This document shows, piece after piece, positions 34,297 through 42,986 of a stretch of DNA of 46,459 bases. The stretch comes from an uncultured Clostridia bacterium. GTDB taxonomy: Bacteria; Bacillota; Clostridia; Oscillospirales; Ruminococcaceae. The notes below the pieces were generated by a model. That model had not been told where the DNA came from. It did no database searches and saw only the letters and a program-made list of their open reading frames with translations. The stretch spans positions 1 to 46,459 of the forward strand of contig CANQPB010000018.1 in NCBI GenBank assembly GCA_947625615.1, in the 5' to 3' direction. Numbering within the stretch: position 1 is the stretch's first letter; every line of letters begins with the position of its first letter. A program made the position numbers and the translations under genes.

Positions 34297-34356
34297 GAGT
34301 ATTGGCAACCATGCAATCGGAGGGCGGACGCCGCCCGGCAGGAAAGTTGGATTATT

Positions 34357-35715
34357 ATGATGAGAATTTTGGCCATTCCGTTCGGATGGATCCTCAGGCT
34401 ATGCTACACGCTGGTCAAAAACTACGGCTTTGCGCTATTTCTGTTCACGATAGTCACAAAGCTCGTTATGATTCCCTCAAGCATAAAGCAGCAGAAATCC
34501 TCGGCGCAGATGAGAAAGATGCAGCCGAAGCTTGAGCAGATAAAGAAAAAATACGCAAACAACAAGGAAAAATTGAACGAGGCCACCATGGAGCTCTACA
34601 ACCAGGAGGGTGTTAGCTCCACAAACGGCTGCCTCGGAATGATACTGACATATGTTTTGCTCTTCGCGGTCATCGAGGTCGTATACGCCCCGCTCACCTA
34701 TATTTCGGGGCTGCCGTCGGAAAAGGTAAACGAATCAATTCAGACGGTTATAGACTACTACAGCATTTCGCAGGCCGTTAAAAACGACGTCGCCGAGGGG
34801 GAGACCGAAGCGCTCACACTTTCACAGCGCCTCGAGCTTTCCGGGAGCGAATCTGACGCCGATTACCTCACCGAGCTCTTCACCGGCTATAACGAAAAGC
34901 TCAGCGACAAATTAAAGCTCACCGACGAGCGCCTTGAAACCGTAGTCGCAGGATTTGAGGCCGACCCGACGATGGACGAATACTTCAACGACAACAAAAA
35001 GTTTTCAAGCAGGCTTGCGGCCGCCGGAGCCACCTCGAGGGTGGAGCTGTTAGTCCTCTCGGTGGCAAAGGATTACCCGCAGCTGTTTGACGCTGAGGTC
35101 GCCGAATTCTGCGAAGGCTTTAACTACACCTTCATGGGGCTCTACCTCGGCGCCTACCCGAGCTGGTCTTCTATCTACATTCTCATACCCGTTTTATCGC
35201 TGCTCTCTCAGCTGCTTCTGACGATAATCAGCACATTCATGATGAAGCGGCAGGGGATATCCCAGCAGGGCGGCATGATGACCGGCATGCTTTATGTGAT
35301 GCCGCTAATATCCTTCTGGATAGCGTTCAGTTTCCCGGCCGGCATAGGCATTTACTGGATATTCAGCTCGGTGCTCTCGCTGGTTCAGACAGTTGCGCTT
35401 CAGCTTTATTTCTCCCCCGAGAGAATGGATAAGATCCTCGCCAAGGACGCCCAGAAAAAGCGCAGAAAGCCATCTATCTATCAGCTTGCCCTTGAGCAGC
35501 AGAAGGCTCAGGCGGGCGGCGGACAGAGCTCGCTTTTGGACGATTTGGACGGCCCTCCGGCGGAGGTAAAGCTTTCAAAGAACGAGCGCAAGGAGATCGA
35601 GCGCCAGAAGATCAACGACGCGAGAAAGCGCCTTGTTGAAGACGACGCCGAAGACGACCCGAGGGTTATTGAGGCAAGGCGGAAGATGGCCGAGAAATAC
35701 GGCGACGACTACTGA
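34357..35715 (+). CDS. yidC: Membrane protein insertase YidC with a large outer loop
   Basis: The 452-residue YidC/Oxa1 insertase is much longer than the roughly 260-300 residues usual in Firmicutes. The conserved core is split: the first core helix and the cytoplasmic hairpin (about 20-90, basic with coiled-coil character), a second helix (about 92-117), then an inserted acidic, helical domain (about 120-252) outside the membrane, then the remaining helices (about 260-355) and a charged cytoplasmic tail (about 365-452). The core and operon place leave little doubt. AGGAAAG lies 10 bases before ATG. Confidence 0.92.
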   Translation: MMRILAIPFGWILRLCYTLVKNYGFALFLFTIVTKLVMIPSSIKQQKSSAQMRKMQPKLEQIKKKYANNKEKLNEATMELYNQEGVSSTNGCLGMILTYVLLFAVIEVVYAPLTYISGLPSEKVNESIQTVIDYYSISQAVKNDVAEGETEALTLSQRLELSGSESDADYLTELFTGYNEKLSDKLKLTDERLETVVAGFEADPTMDEYFNDNKKFSSRLAAAGATSRVELLVLSVAKDYPQLFDAEVAEFCEGFNYTFMGLYLGAYPSWSSIYILIPVLSLLSQLLLTIISTFMMKRQGISQQGGMMTGMLYVMPLISFWIAFSFPAGIGIYWIFSSVLSLVQTVALQLYFSPERMDKILAKDAQKKRRKPSIYQLALEQQKAQAGGGQSSLLDDLDGPPAEVKLSKNERKEIERQKINDARKRLVEDDAEDDPRVIEARRKMAEKYGDDY

Positions 35716-35778
35716 TGAGATCCCGTCCGCACAGGATTCAGGATAGATAAAAAGCAAATACCACAAGGAGGTTTCACA

Positions 35779-36597
35779 ATGAAACAAATCTTTACCGCAA
35801 AAACGGTCGACGAGGCAAAGGCGCTCGCGGCGGCGGAATTCAAGACCGAGATTGACAAGATTGTCTTTAATGTCATCGAAGAGCCTAAGAAGACCCTTTT
35901 CGGAGGTCTTAAGGGAGAGGCAAAGGTAGAAGCGGAATATGAAAAATCGAAGCCCGAGCTTGCCGCCGACTACATCGTGTCGGTCATGGAGGCCATGGGA
36001 TTTGAAACCCCCGAAATTGAAATTTCGGACATCGAGGGCGGCTCCCTGCTTGAAATAAAGGGCAACGGGGTCGAGGGAATAATCGGCCGCCGCGGCGAGA
36101 CCCTTGACGCGCTGCAATATCTCGCGTCGCTTGTTGCAAACCGCTCGGACAAGAGCTATTACCGCATAGCCACCGACTGCTGCGGCTTCAGGGCCAAGAG
36201 AAAAGTCCAGCTTGAAGAGCTCGCCAAGAAGATGGTGCAAAAGGCCAAGAGAACGGGCAGAACCGTCGCCCTTGAGCCGATGAATCCCTATGAGCGCAGA
36301 ATTATCCACGCCGCGGTTTCGGAGATAGAGAACGCAACAAGCCGTTCGGTCGGCGAGGAGCCCTACAGAAAGGTTCTAATTTCGTCTACCGAGAAGCCCG
36401 AGCGCCAAAACGGTTACAGAGGCCGCCGCGACAACAACCGCTACGGCAACAAGAACGGCCGCCGCAACGGCCGCCGCAGAGAGGATTTCAAGGCAAGGAG
36501 CCTTGATATATCCTCAAGCTTTGAAAAGGACTACAAAAAGCCGAAGCCCGAGGACGAAATGGGCAGCAGCGGCCTTTACTCAAAGATAGAATTTTAA
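35779..36597 (+). CDS. khpB: RNA-binding protein KhpB (Jag)
   Basis: A 272-residue protein: Jag_N domain (1 to about 52, ending in LFGGLKGEAKVEAEYE), KH domain with IIGRRGETLDALQYL, R3H domain with NPYERRIIHAAVSEI and GEEPYRKVLIS, and a basic, Asn/Arg/Gly-rich tail (about 210-245). KhpB binds RNA with KhpA and influences cell elongation and division in Firmicutes. The tail is longer than in B. subtilis and could add RNA contacts. AAGGAGG precedes ATG. Confidence 0.94.
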   Translation: MKQIFTAKTVDEAKALAAAEFKTEIDKIVFNVIEEPKKTLFGGLKGEAKVEAEYEKSKPELAADYIVSVMEAMGFETPEIEISDIEGGSLLEIKGNGVEGIIGRRGETLDALQYLASLVANRSDKSYYRIATDCCGFRAKRKVQLEELAKKMVQKAKRTGRTVALEPMNPYERRIIHAAVSEIENATSRSVGEEPYRKVLISSTEKPERQNGYRGRRDNNRYGNKNGRRNGRRREDFKARSLDISSSFEKDYKKPKPEDEMGSSGLYSKIEF

Positions 36598-36655
36598 CTG
36601 ATGAAATAGGCGGTTTCTTTTATGAAGCCGCCTGTTTTGAAAAGGAGGATCCGCC

Positions 36656-38011
36656 ATGGCGACAGTCGCGGCAATATCCACCCCGCCGGCAGTCGGCGGA
36701 ATTTCGCTGATAAGAATAAGCGGCGAGCGCGCCATAGAGATAGCCGCCAAGGTGTTTCACCCATTCGGCAGCACCGAGGTTGCAAAGATGAAGGGTCACA
36801 CCTGCGTCTACGGGAAGATCGTCTACGGCGGCGAGACGCTCGACGACGGCCTGCTCACCGTTTTTTTGGCGCCGAGATCCTATACCGGAGAGGACGTCGC
36901 GGAAATCTCCTGCCACGGCGGCATTTACGTCACCCGAAGGGTTCTCAGGGCTATTTATTCTTTGGGGGCCGAGCCCGCCCAGGCCGGAGAATTCACCCGG
37001 CGGGCCTTTATGAACGGCAAGCTCTCGCTCACCCAGGCCGAGGCAGTTGCAGACATCATCTCGGCCGAGGGGGAAAACGCCCTTAAAAGCGCCAACATGA
37101 TGCGTGACGGCGAGCTTTTCCGAAAGATAAAATCTGTCTCCGATTCTCTCGTGCATGTTTTAGGCAGCCTTGCCGCCTGGACGGACTATCCCGACGAGGA
37201 TCTGCCGGAGGCCGGGCCGGAAGCGGTGCTCCCCGCGCTTGAAGACTGCAAACAAAGGCTTGAAAAAATCATCTCGGACTACGACGCCGGAATGATCTTT
37301 CGGGAGGGGATCTCCTGCGCGATAGCCGGGCGGCCGAACGTCGGGAAATCCACCCTTATGAACGCGCTTTTGGGCTACGAGCGCTCGATAGTCACCTCCG
37401 CGGCGGGTACCACCCGCGACGTCGTCGAAGAGAGGCTTAAGGTGGGGGACGTGATTCTGCGCCTTCGCGACACCGCCGGCCTGCGGGATTCCGACAACGA
37501 GGCCGAAAAAATCGGCGTCAGGCTGGCCGAAAAAGCCATCGGCGAAGCGCAGCTTGTCCTTGCGGTCTTCGACGGCTCGGAACCCCTGAGCGAAAGCGAC
37601 CGCCTACTTCTTGAAAAAATAAAGGGCGTGCGTCATATCGTCGTGATAAATAAGGGGGATCTCCCCCAAAAAATAGACAAATCGTTATTTTCAGATGAAA
37701 TTATACTTGAAGTTTCGGCAAAAGAGGGGGACGGCCTGAAAAAAATCGCCGACGCGGTTTATGAGATGTTCGGCCTTAGCGGCTATTCGCAGCACCCCGA
37801 GGTGTTCGCGAACGAGCGCCAGAAGCTCTGCTGCGACCGCGCGCTGAAATATGTCTCTGAGGCTATCTCGGCGCTGAGCCTCGGCGAGACCCTCGACGCC
37901 GTCACCGTTCTTATCGACTGCGCCGCCGACGCCCTTCTGGAGCTGACCGGCGAAAAGGCGACCGACGCCGTCGTCGACGACGTTTTCTCCCGCTTCTGCG
38001 TGGGGAAATGA
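36656..38011 (+). CDS. mnmE: tRNA modification GTPase MnmE
   Basis: The 451-residue GTPase works with MnmG to add the aminomethyl or carboxymethylaminomethyl group at U34 of certain tRNAs. It shows the folate-binding N-terminal domain, G1 AGRPNVGKST, G3 DTAGLRD, G4 NKGD and the C-terminal FCVGK (a conservative form of CxGK). The gene starts 58 bp after khpB with AAGGAGG upstream. Confidence 0.96.
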   Translation: MATVAAISTPPAVGGISLIRISGERAIEIAAKVFHPFGSTEVAKMKGHTCVYGKIVYGGETLDDGLLTVFLAPRSYTGEDVAEISCHGGIYVTRRVLRAIYSLGAEPAQAGEFTRRAFMNGKLSLTQAEAVADIISAEGENALKSANMMRDGELFRKIKSVSDSLVHVLGSLAAWTDYPDEDLPEAGPEAVLPALEDCKQRLEKIISDYDAGMIFREGISCAIAGRPNVGKSTLMNALLGYERSIVTSAAGTTRDVVEERLKVGDVILRLRDTAGLRDSDNEAEKIGVRLAEKAIGEAQLVLAVFDGSEPLSESDRLLLEKIKGVRHIVVINKGDLPQKIDKSLFSDEIILEVSAKEGDGLKKIADAVYEMFGLSGYSQHPEVFANERQKLCCDRALKYVSEAISALSLGETLDAVTVLIDCAADALLELTGEKATDAVVDDVFSRFCVGK

Positions 38012-38045
38012 TCCGATTTCCGATTTTAGATAGGGGGCTATCGCC

Positions 38046-39914
38046 ATGACCTTCCTTGAAAACTATGATGTTGCCGTTGTCGGCGCCGGCCATGCCGGGG
38101 TCGAGGCGGCGCTTGCGGCCGCGCGGCTGGGTCTGCGAACGGCAATTTTTACCATTTCTCTTGATTCCATAGCCAACATGCCCTGCAACCCGTCGATAGG
38201 CGGCACCGCGAAGGGCCACCTTGTCAGGGAGATAGACGCCCTCGGCGGGCAGATGGCCAAGGCCGCCGACGCCACATTTTTACAGAGCCGCGTGCTGAAT
38301 CTGGGCAAGGGCCCGGCGGTGCACAGCCACCGCGTCCAGGCCGACAGGGTGAAATATCACACCTACATGAAAAAGATCCTCGAGAGCGAACCGTTGCTTG
38401 ATATCCGCCAGGGGGAGGTCACCCGAATCCTAACCGACGGCGACGGCGGGGTCTGCGGCGTTGAAACCCGCCTTGGCAGCCGCTTCGGCGCCCGCGCGGC
38501 GATAATCTGCACCGGGACGTACTTAAAGGGTGTCGTCCATGTCGGGGAGACCTCTTACGAAAGCGGGCCCGACGCCACCCTGCCCTCGAACGGGCTTTCG
38601 GCAAGTTTGCGCGAGCTGGGGGTAACCCTTCGCCGCTTCAAGACCGGCACCCCGGCGAGGGTGCACAAAAGAAGCATCGATTTTTCCAAGCTCGAGCGCC
38701 AGGACGGCGACAGCGATATATCGCCCTTTTCCTTTGAGACCGAGGGCGAGCTTGAAAACAGGGTCTCCTGCTATATAAGCTACACAAACGCCGAGACGCA
38801 CAGGATAATTCTGGAAAATCTCGACCGATCCCCCCTCTATTCCGGTAGGATCGAGGGGATAGGGCCGCGCTACTGCCCCTCTATCGAGGACAAGGTGGTG
38901 CGCTTTTCGGACAAGCCCCGCCACCAGCTTTTTATCGAGCCGATGGGGCTTGACACCGAAGAATACTATCTTCAGGGAATGTCTTCAAGCCTGCCGGAGG
39001 ACGTTCAGCTTAAGTTTTTGCGCTCCATCGAGGGGCTTGAGCATGTCGAGATAATGCGCAACGCCTACGCCATAGAATACGACTGCTGCGATTCATTGGA
39101 GCTTTACCCGATGCTTGAATTCAAGAAGATCCCCGGGCTTTACGGCGCGGGGCAGTTCAACGGCACCTCCGGCTATGAGGAGGCCGCCGCGCAGGGGCTT
39201 GTCGCGGGGATAAACGCCGCGATGAAAATTTTGGGCCGCGATCCCCTCGTTCTCGACAGGACGACATCTTATATTGGCACGCTTATTGACGATCTCGTCA
39301 CCAAGGGCGTGTCGGATCCCTACAGAATGATGACCTCGCGGAGCGAATACCGCCTTTTGCTTCGCGAAGACAACGCCGACGAGCGGCTTGTTCCTTTCGG
39401 CTACCGCGTGGGGCTTGTCTCGGAGGAGAGATACCTAAAGCTTCAAAAAAAGCTTGAAGCGGTCGAGAAAGAGATCGCCCGACTGAACGAAACGAAGCTT
39501 TCGCCCTCGCCCGAGGTTGACGGGTGGCTTGTTTCATGTGAAACATCGCCGATAACCGAGGCGACGCCGCTTGCGAAGCTGTTAAAGCGCCCGCAGGTGA
39601 CATATGCCGGCCTCGCGCGGTTTGACAGCGGGCGGCCGGAGCTTCCGAAAGAGGTGTGGGAGCAGGCGGAGCTGAGGATAAAATACGAGGGCTACATAAA
39701 GCTCCAGCAGGAACAGGTGGAGAAGATGAGCCGCCTCGAACAAAAGCTCCTGCCGGAAGATATCGACTACTCGGCGATAAAAGGGCTTCGGCTTGAAGCC
39801 GCCGAAAAGCTCGCGAAGATAAGGCCGCGGAGCCTGGGGCAGGCCTCGCGGATATCGGGGGTAAACCCCGCCGACATCGCGGTTTTGCTGATAAGGCTTG
39901 AAAGCAAGGGTTGA
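38046..39914 (+). CDS. mnmG: tRNA uridine 5-carboxymethylaminomethyl modification enzyme MnmG
   Basis: The 622-residue FAD protein is the partner of MnmE. The FAD motif is VVGAGHAGVEAALAAARLG, the signature CNPSIGGTAKGHLVREID follows, and the helical C-terminal domain is complete. A parS site lies inside the coding sequence at 39530-39545, where it encodes VSCET. GGGGGCT is the only ribosome-site-like sequence before ATG. It starts 34 bp after mnmE. Confidence 0.96.
   Translation: MTFLENYDVAVVGAGHAGVEAALAAARLGLRTAIFTISLDSIANMPCNPSIGGTAKGHLVREIDALGGQMAKAADATFLQSRVLNLGKGPAVHSHRVQADRVKYHTYMKKILESEPLLDIRQGEVTRILTDGDGGVCGVETRLGSRFGARAAIICTGTYLKGVVHVGETSYESGPDATLPSNGLSASLRELGVTLRRFKTGTPARVHKRSIDFSKLERQDGDSDISPFSFETEGELENRVSCYISYTNAETHRIILENLDRSPLYSGRIEGIGPRYCPSIEDKVVRFSDKPRHQLFIEPMGLDTEEYYLQGMSSSLPEDVQLKFLRSIEGLEHVEIMRNAYAIEYDCCDSLELYPMLEFKKIPGLYGAGQFNGTSGYEEAAAQGLVAGINAAMKILGRDPLVLDRTTSYIGTLIDDLVTKGVSDPYRMMTSRSEYRLLLREDNADERLVPFGYRVGLVSEERYLKLQKKLEAVEKEIARLNETKLSPSPEVDGWLVSCETSPITEATPLAKLLKRPQVTYAGLARFDSGRPELPKEVWEQAELRIKYEGYIKLQQEQVEKMSRLEQKLLPEDIDYSAIKGLRLEAAEKLAKIRPRSLGQASRISGVNPADIAVLLIRLESKG
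39530..39545. other. parS site inside mnmG
   Basis: TGTTTCATGTGAAACA differs from the B. subtilis parS TGTTTCACGTGAAACA by one base at the centre. It lies about 6 to 8 kb from oriC and has the same sequence as the site at 42005. Confidence 0.85.
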
Positions 39915-39932
39915 CGAAAACGGGGTGATTTT

Positions 39933-40643
39933 ATGCTGATTCCCTATAACGAATTTGCCGGGCTTTTCAAAAAGGCCGGGTTTGAGGTCGCAGAGGGGCA
40001 ATATAATCTTTTTGAGAGATATGCCGCGCTGCTCCTCGAAAAAAACGCGGTGATGAACCTGACGGCGATAGTCGAGCCGGGGGAGATAGCCGTGAAACAT
40101 TTTTTGGACAGCGTTCTGCCGCTGAAATTCTTTGAGATCCCCGAGTGTGCGGCGCTTGTTGACGTCGGCGCGGGGGCGGGGTTCCCGAGCGTTCCGATGG
40201 CGATTATCCGCCCCAACATCAGGCCGACGATGATTGACAGCCTTAAAAAGCGGGTGAATTTTCTTGAGGAGCTGACCGCTTCGCTCGGAATTGAGGCGAG
40301 GTGTCTGCATCTGCGCGCGGAGGAAGCCGGGCAGGGCGAGCTTCGGGAGGGCTTCGACGTCTGCGCGGCGAGGGCGGTTTCACGGCTGCCGGTGCTTTGC
40401 GAATACTGCCTGCCGCTCGTGAAGACGGGTGGGGTGTTTCTGGCGATGAAGGGCGGAAATTGCGCCGAGGAGATAAAGTCGGCGTATACGGCGATAAAAA
40501 CGCTCGGCGGCAAGCTGGAGAACGCGGTGGAATACTCGCTGCCGACCGGCGACGGCCGCATCCTTGCGGTGATAAGAAAGGTTTCACCCACCCCGGCGAG
40601 GTATCCGAGGCGACAGGCGAAGATAGCGGAAAAGCCGCTGTGA
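39933..40643 (+). CDS. rsmG: 16S rRNA (guanine527-N7)-methyltransferase
   Basis: A 236-residue class I methyltransferase. The SAM loop VDVGAGAGFPSVPMAI and the ARAVSRLPVL motif are diagnostic. It methylates G527 in the 530 loop; loss of it gives low-level streptomycin resistance in other bacteria. GGGGTGA precedes ATG, 18 bp after mnmG. A repeat element begins 8 bp beyond its stop. Confidence 0.95.
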   Translation: MLIPYNEFAGLFKKAGFEVAEGQYNLFERYAALLLEKNAVMNLTAIVEPGEIAVKHFLDSVLPLKFFEIPECAALVDVGAGAGFPSVPMAIIRPNIRPTMIDSLKKRVNFLEELTASLGIEARCLHLRAEEAGQGELREGFDVCAARAVSRLPVLCEYCLPLVKTGGVFLAMKGGNCAEEIKSAYTAIKTLGGKLENAVEYSLPTGDGRILAVIRKVSPTPARYPRRQAKIAEKPL

Positions 40644-40651
40644 TAAGTTAG

Positions 40652-40950
40652 AAAAGTTTTCGCCGGCCTTTTTCAAAAGGCCGCAGGGGACTCGGGGGCG
40701 GAGCCCACGAGCCGCGATCGCAATCGCGGAATCTCCCCGGAGGACGCCGAGCAGGCGTCCTCCGGATAATGCGAAGCGAAGCGCAGGACGGGGAGAAAAA
40801 ACTGTCCGGTGGACAGTTTTTTCGCGGGGAGACCCTCGCCGGGGGTCTCCCCGGCGAGGCGCCTACGGCACCTCGCATGCGGAAAGGGGCTATGGGGGAA
40901 ACCTTGTTAAGGGTTTCCCCCAATTTGCCGAGCGAAGCGAGGCAAATAAA
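40652..40950 (+). repeat. R1-e, full copy of the modular hairpin repeat
   Basis: The longest copy: CGGCCTTTT stem; CTCGGGGGC/GCCCACGAG; CCGCGAT/ATCGCGG with loop CGCA; a perfect 12-bp CCGGAGGACGCC stem with loop GAGCA; A6-CTGTCC-GGT-GGACAG-T6; GGGGAGACC; GAGGCGCC with TAC; GGGGGAAACC/GGTTTCCCCC; and ATTTGCC/GGCAAAT. It lies between rsmG and noc. The rest of 40951-41093 shows no feature. Confidence 0.87.
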
Positions 40951-41093
40951 AAGGCTTGACCTAAAACTTTTGTCACAAAATTTCCCCCAAAATTTGCTCA
41001 AATCCCCCAAAAAATCCTGCCGGATTCCGCCGTATTCGCTCACACCCGCGCAGTTTTTTGCGCACTCTGTCGGAATCGGGCGGAAAAAATATC

Positions 41094-41122
41094 TGGAAAA
41101 CCCTGTAAATAGCTGCTATAAT
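41094..41122 (+). promoter_or_regulatory. Possible promoter of noc
   Basis: TGGAAA (41094-41099), 17-bp spacer and TATAAT (41117-41122). The -35 is weak. Confidence 0.55.
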
Positions 41123-41153
41123 GTCATTAAATCACAAAAAGGACGTGACAAAA

Positions 41154-41966
41154 ATGGCAGTTATTTTTCAGCAAAAGCGCGAAAAGGCGGTCGCAAGGGT
41201 GGTGGAGATCCCCTGCGAGCAGATCGCGCCTAACCCCTATCAGCCCCGGCGGGAGTTCGACCGCGGCGAGCTTTTAAGCCTCGCTTCAAGCATAAAGTCG
41301 GACGGGATCCTTCAGCCGCTCACCGTTCGCCAGCTCGGCGACAGGTATGAGCTCGTCGCAGGGGAGCGCCGCCTGCGCGCGGCAATACTCGCCGGTTTGC
41401 AGGCCGTTCCCTGCATAATCTCCGACATCTCGGAGCGAAACTCGGCGCTCATGTCTCTCGTCGAAAATATCCAGAGAAAAGATCTTAACTTTTTCGAGGA
41501 GGCCGACGCCGTCGCCCGGCTCATCGATTTCTACGGCATGACCCAGGAGGACGCCGCCATCAGGCTGGGCTATGCGCAGTCCACCCTCGCGAACAAGCTT
41601 CGCCTGCGAAAACTCTCCCCCGAGGAGCGCCGCCTGATAACCGAAAATTCCCTCACCGAGCGCCACGCGCGCGCCCTTTTGAAGCTCGAGGATCCCGAAA
41701 AGCGCCTCGACGCCTTAAAGAAGATAATCGCCCGGAAGCTGAACGTCGAGGCCTCCGAGAGGCTTATCGACGGCATGCTCGAATACGACCGCTATAAGGA
41801 GCGGATCCGAAAGGGGAGCGCGATTTTTCGGGATCTGCGCCTGTTCATGAACACCGTCAACAAGGCGGTCGAGACCATGCAGATCGCCGGCGTAGACGTC
41901 AACGTCGATAAGACGCAGTCGGAGGAATTTTTGGACTATCACATAAGGATCCCCCTGAAAAAATAG
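41154..41966 (+). CDS. noc: ParB-family nucleoid occlusion-like protein
   Basis: A 270-residue ParB/Noc-type protein: ParB N-terminal domain (PNPYQPRREFD, the GERRLRAA CTP-binding motif), a helix-turn-helix (YGMTQEDAAIRLGYAQ) and a C-terminal dimerisation domain. A second ParB homologue (42987-43862) lies downstream, so this is the Noc position: between rsmG and parA as in Bacillus. Noc binds its own sites and blocks division over the nucleoid; the name rests on position and the paralogue. AAAGGA precedes ATG 41154; an in-frame ATG 33 bp earlier overlaps the -10 element. Confidence 0.83.
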   Translation: MAVIFQQKREKAVARVVEIPCEQIAPNPYQPRREFDRGELLSLASSIKSDGILQPLTVRQLGDRYELVAGERRLRAAILAGLQAVPCIISDISERNSALMSLVENIQRKDLNFFEEADAVARLIDFYGMTQEDAAIRLGYAQSTLANKLRLRKLSPEERRLITENSLTERHARALLKLEDPEKRLDALKKIIARKLNVEASERLIDGMLEYDRYKERIRKGSAIFRDLRLFMNTVNKAVETMQIAGVDVNVDKTQSEEFLDYHIRIPLKK

Positions 41967-41997
41967 CTCTCAGGTGTGAAAAACGCGCCGATTTCGC

Positions 41998-42026
41998 CCC
42001 CGCATGTTTCATGTGAAACATGCGGG
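41998..42026. other. parS site within a 13-bp-arm palindrome
   Basis: The core TGTTTCATGTGAAACA at 42005-42020 is the same as in mnmG. The palindrome continues outward with CCCGCA and TGCGGG, so the full arms are 13 bp. On the plus strand it is followed by TTTCTATATAT, so the RNA may also act as a weak terminator for noc. It lies between noc and parA. Confidence 0.87.
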
Positions 42027-42109
42027 TTTCTATATATGCCGCCGTGTGAGATCTCAAAATACAATATCTTGTATCGGATTTTCAGGAGTTAAAAATTTTT
42101 TCTAACCTG

Positions 42110-42137
42110 TTGCAATTCGCCGAAAATATGTTATACT
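42110..42137 (+). promoter_or_regulatory. Promoter of parA-parB
   Basis: TTGCAA (42110-42115), 16-bp spacer, TATACT (42132-42137). Confidence 0.7.
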
Positions 42138-42173
42138 AAAAGGTAGCAAATTTTATGGGAAAGGAGGCGGAGC

Positions 42174-42953
42174 ATGGGCAGGATAATAGCGGTCTCGAAT
42201 CAGAAGGGCGGCGTAGGAAAATCGACGACGGTGGTAAATCTTGCGGCGGCGCTCGGTGGGAAGGGCAAAAAAGTCCTCGTCGTAGACATCGACGCGCAGG
42301 GGAACACCACCACCGGGCTCGGCGTCCGCAAGAGAACCATCAGGCAGACCGTTTACGAGGTGATCATAGGGGCCTGCCGGGCGCCCGACGCCGTTGTTCC
42401 GACGGCATTCCGCGGGGTTTCGCTTATACCCTCGGCGCAAAAGCTCGCCGGGGCGGAAATTGAGCTTGCAAGCTTTGAAAACCGGCTTATGAGGCTGAAA
42501 ATGGAGCTTTTGACCGTAAAGGACAGGTACGACTACATACTGATAGACTGTCCGCCGTCGCTGAGTTTGATAACCCTTAATGCGCTGACGGCCTGCGATT
42601 CGGTGCTGATACCCATTCAGTGCGAGTTCTACAGCCTTGAGGGGCTCGTTCAGCTCATGGATACCATAAAAAGAACCAAGGACGGCTACAATCCGAAAAT
42701 GTATATAGAGGGTATACTCTTTACCATGTACGTCGGAAGATACAATCTTACGGCGCAGGTAGTTAGCGAGGTAAAGAAGTATTTCCCGAAAGAGGTCTAC
42801 GAAACGGTGATCCCGCGAAATGTCGCGCTATCCGAGGCGCCGAGCCACGGCAAGCCCATAATGTATTACGACCGCTCGTCGAGGGGTGCCGAGGCCTACG
42901 AAAGCTTTTGCGTGGAATTTTTGCAGAGAATACGCGAACGCGGAAAGAAATGA
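42174..42953 (+). CDS. parA: Chromosome partitioning ATPase ParA (Soj)
   Basis: The 259-residue deviant-Walker ATPase has SNQKGGVGKSTT as P-loop (signature lysine at KGGVGK), DIDAQGN and LIDCPPSLSL. It binds DNA as a dimer and is driven off by ParB near the origin; in B. subtilis it also controls DnaA. AAGGAGG precedes ATG. It lies 33 bp before parB. Confidence 0.96.
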   Translation: MGRIIAVSNQKGGVGKSTTVVNLAAALGGKGKKVLVVDIDAQGNTTTGLGVRKRTIRQTVYEVIIGACRAPDAVVPTAFRGVSLIPSAQKLAGAEIELASFENRLMRLKMELLTVKDRYDYILIDCPPSLSLITLNALTACDSVLIPIQCEFYSLEGLVQLMDTIKRTKDGYNPKMYIEGILFTMYVGRYNLTAQVVSEVKKYFPKEVYETVIPRNVALSEAPSHGKPIMYYDRSSRGAEAYESFCVEFLQRIRERGKK

Positions 42954-42986
42954 TCACGAAAAATCCGAGACGGGAGGCGGTATAAT

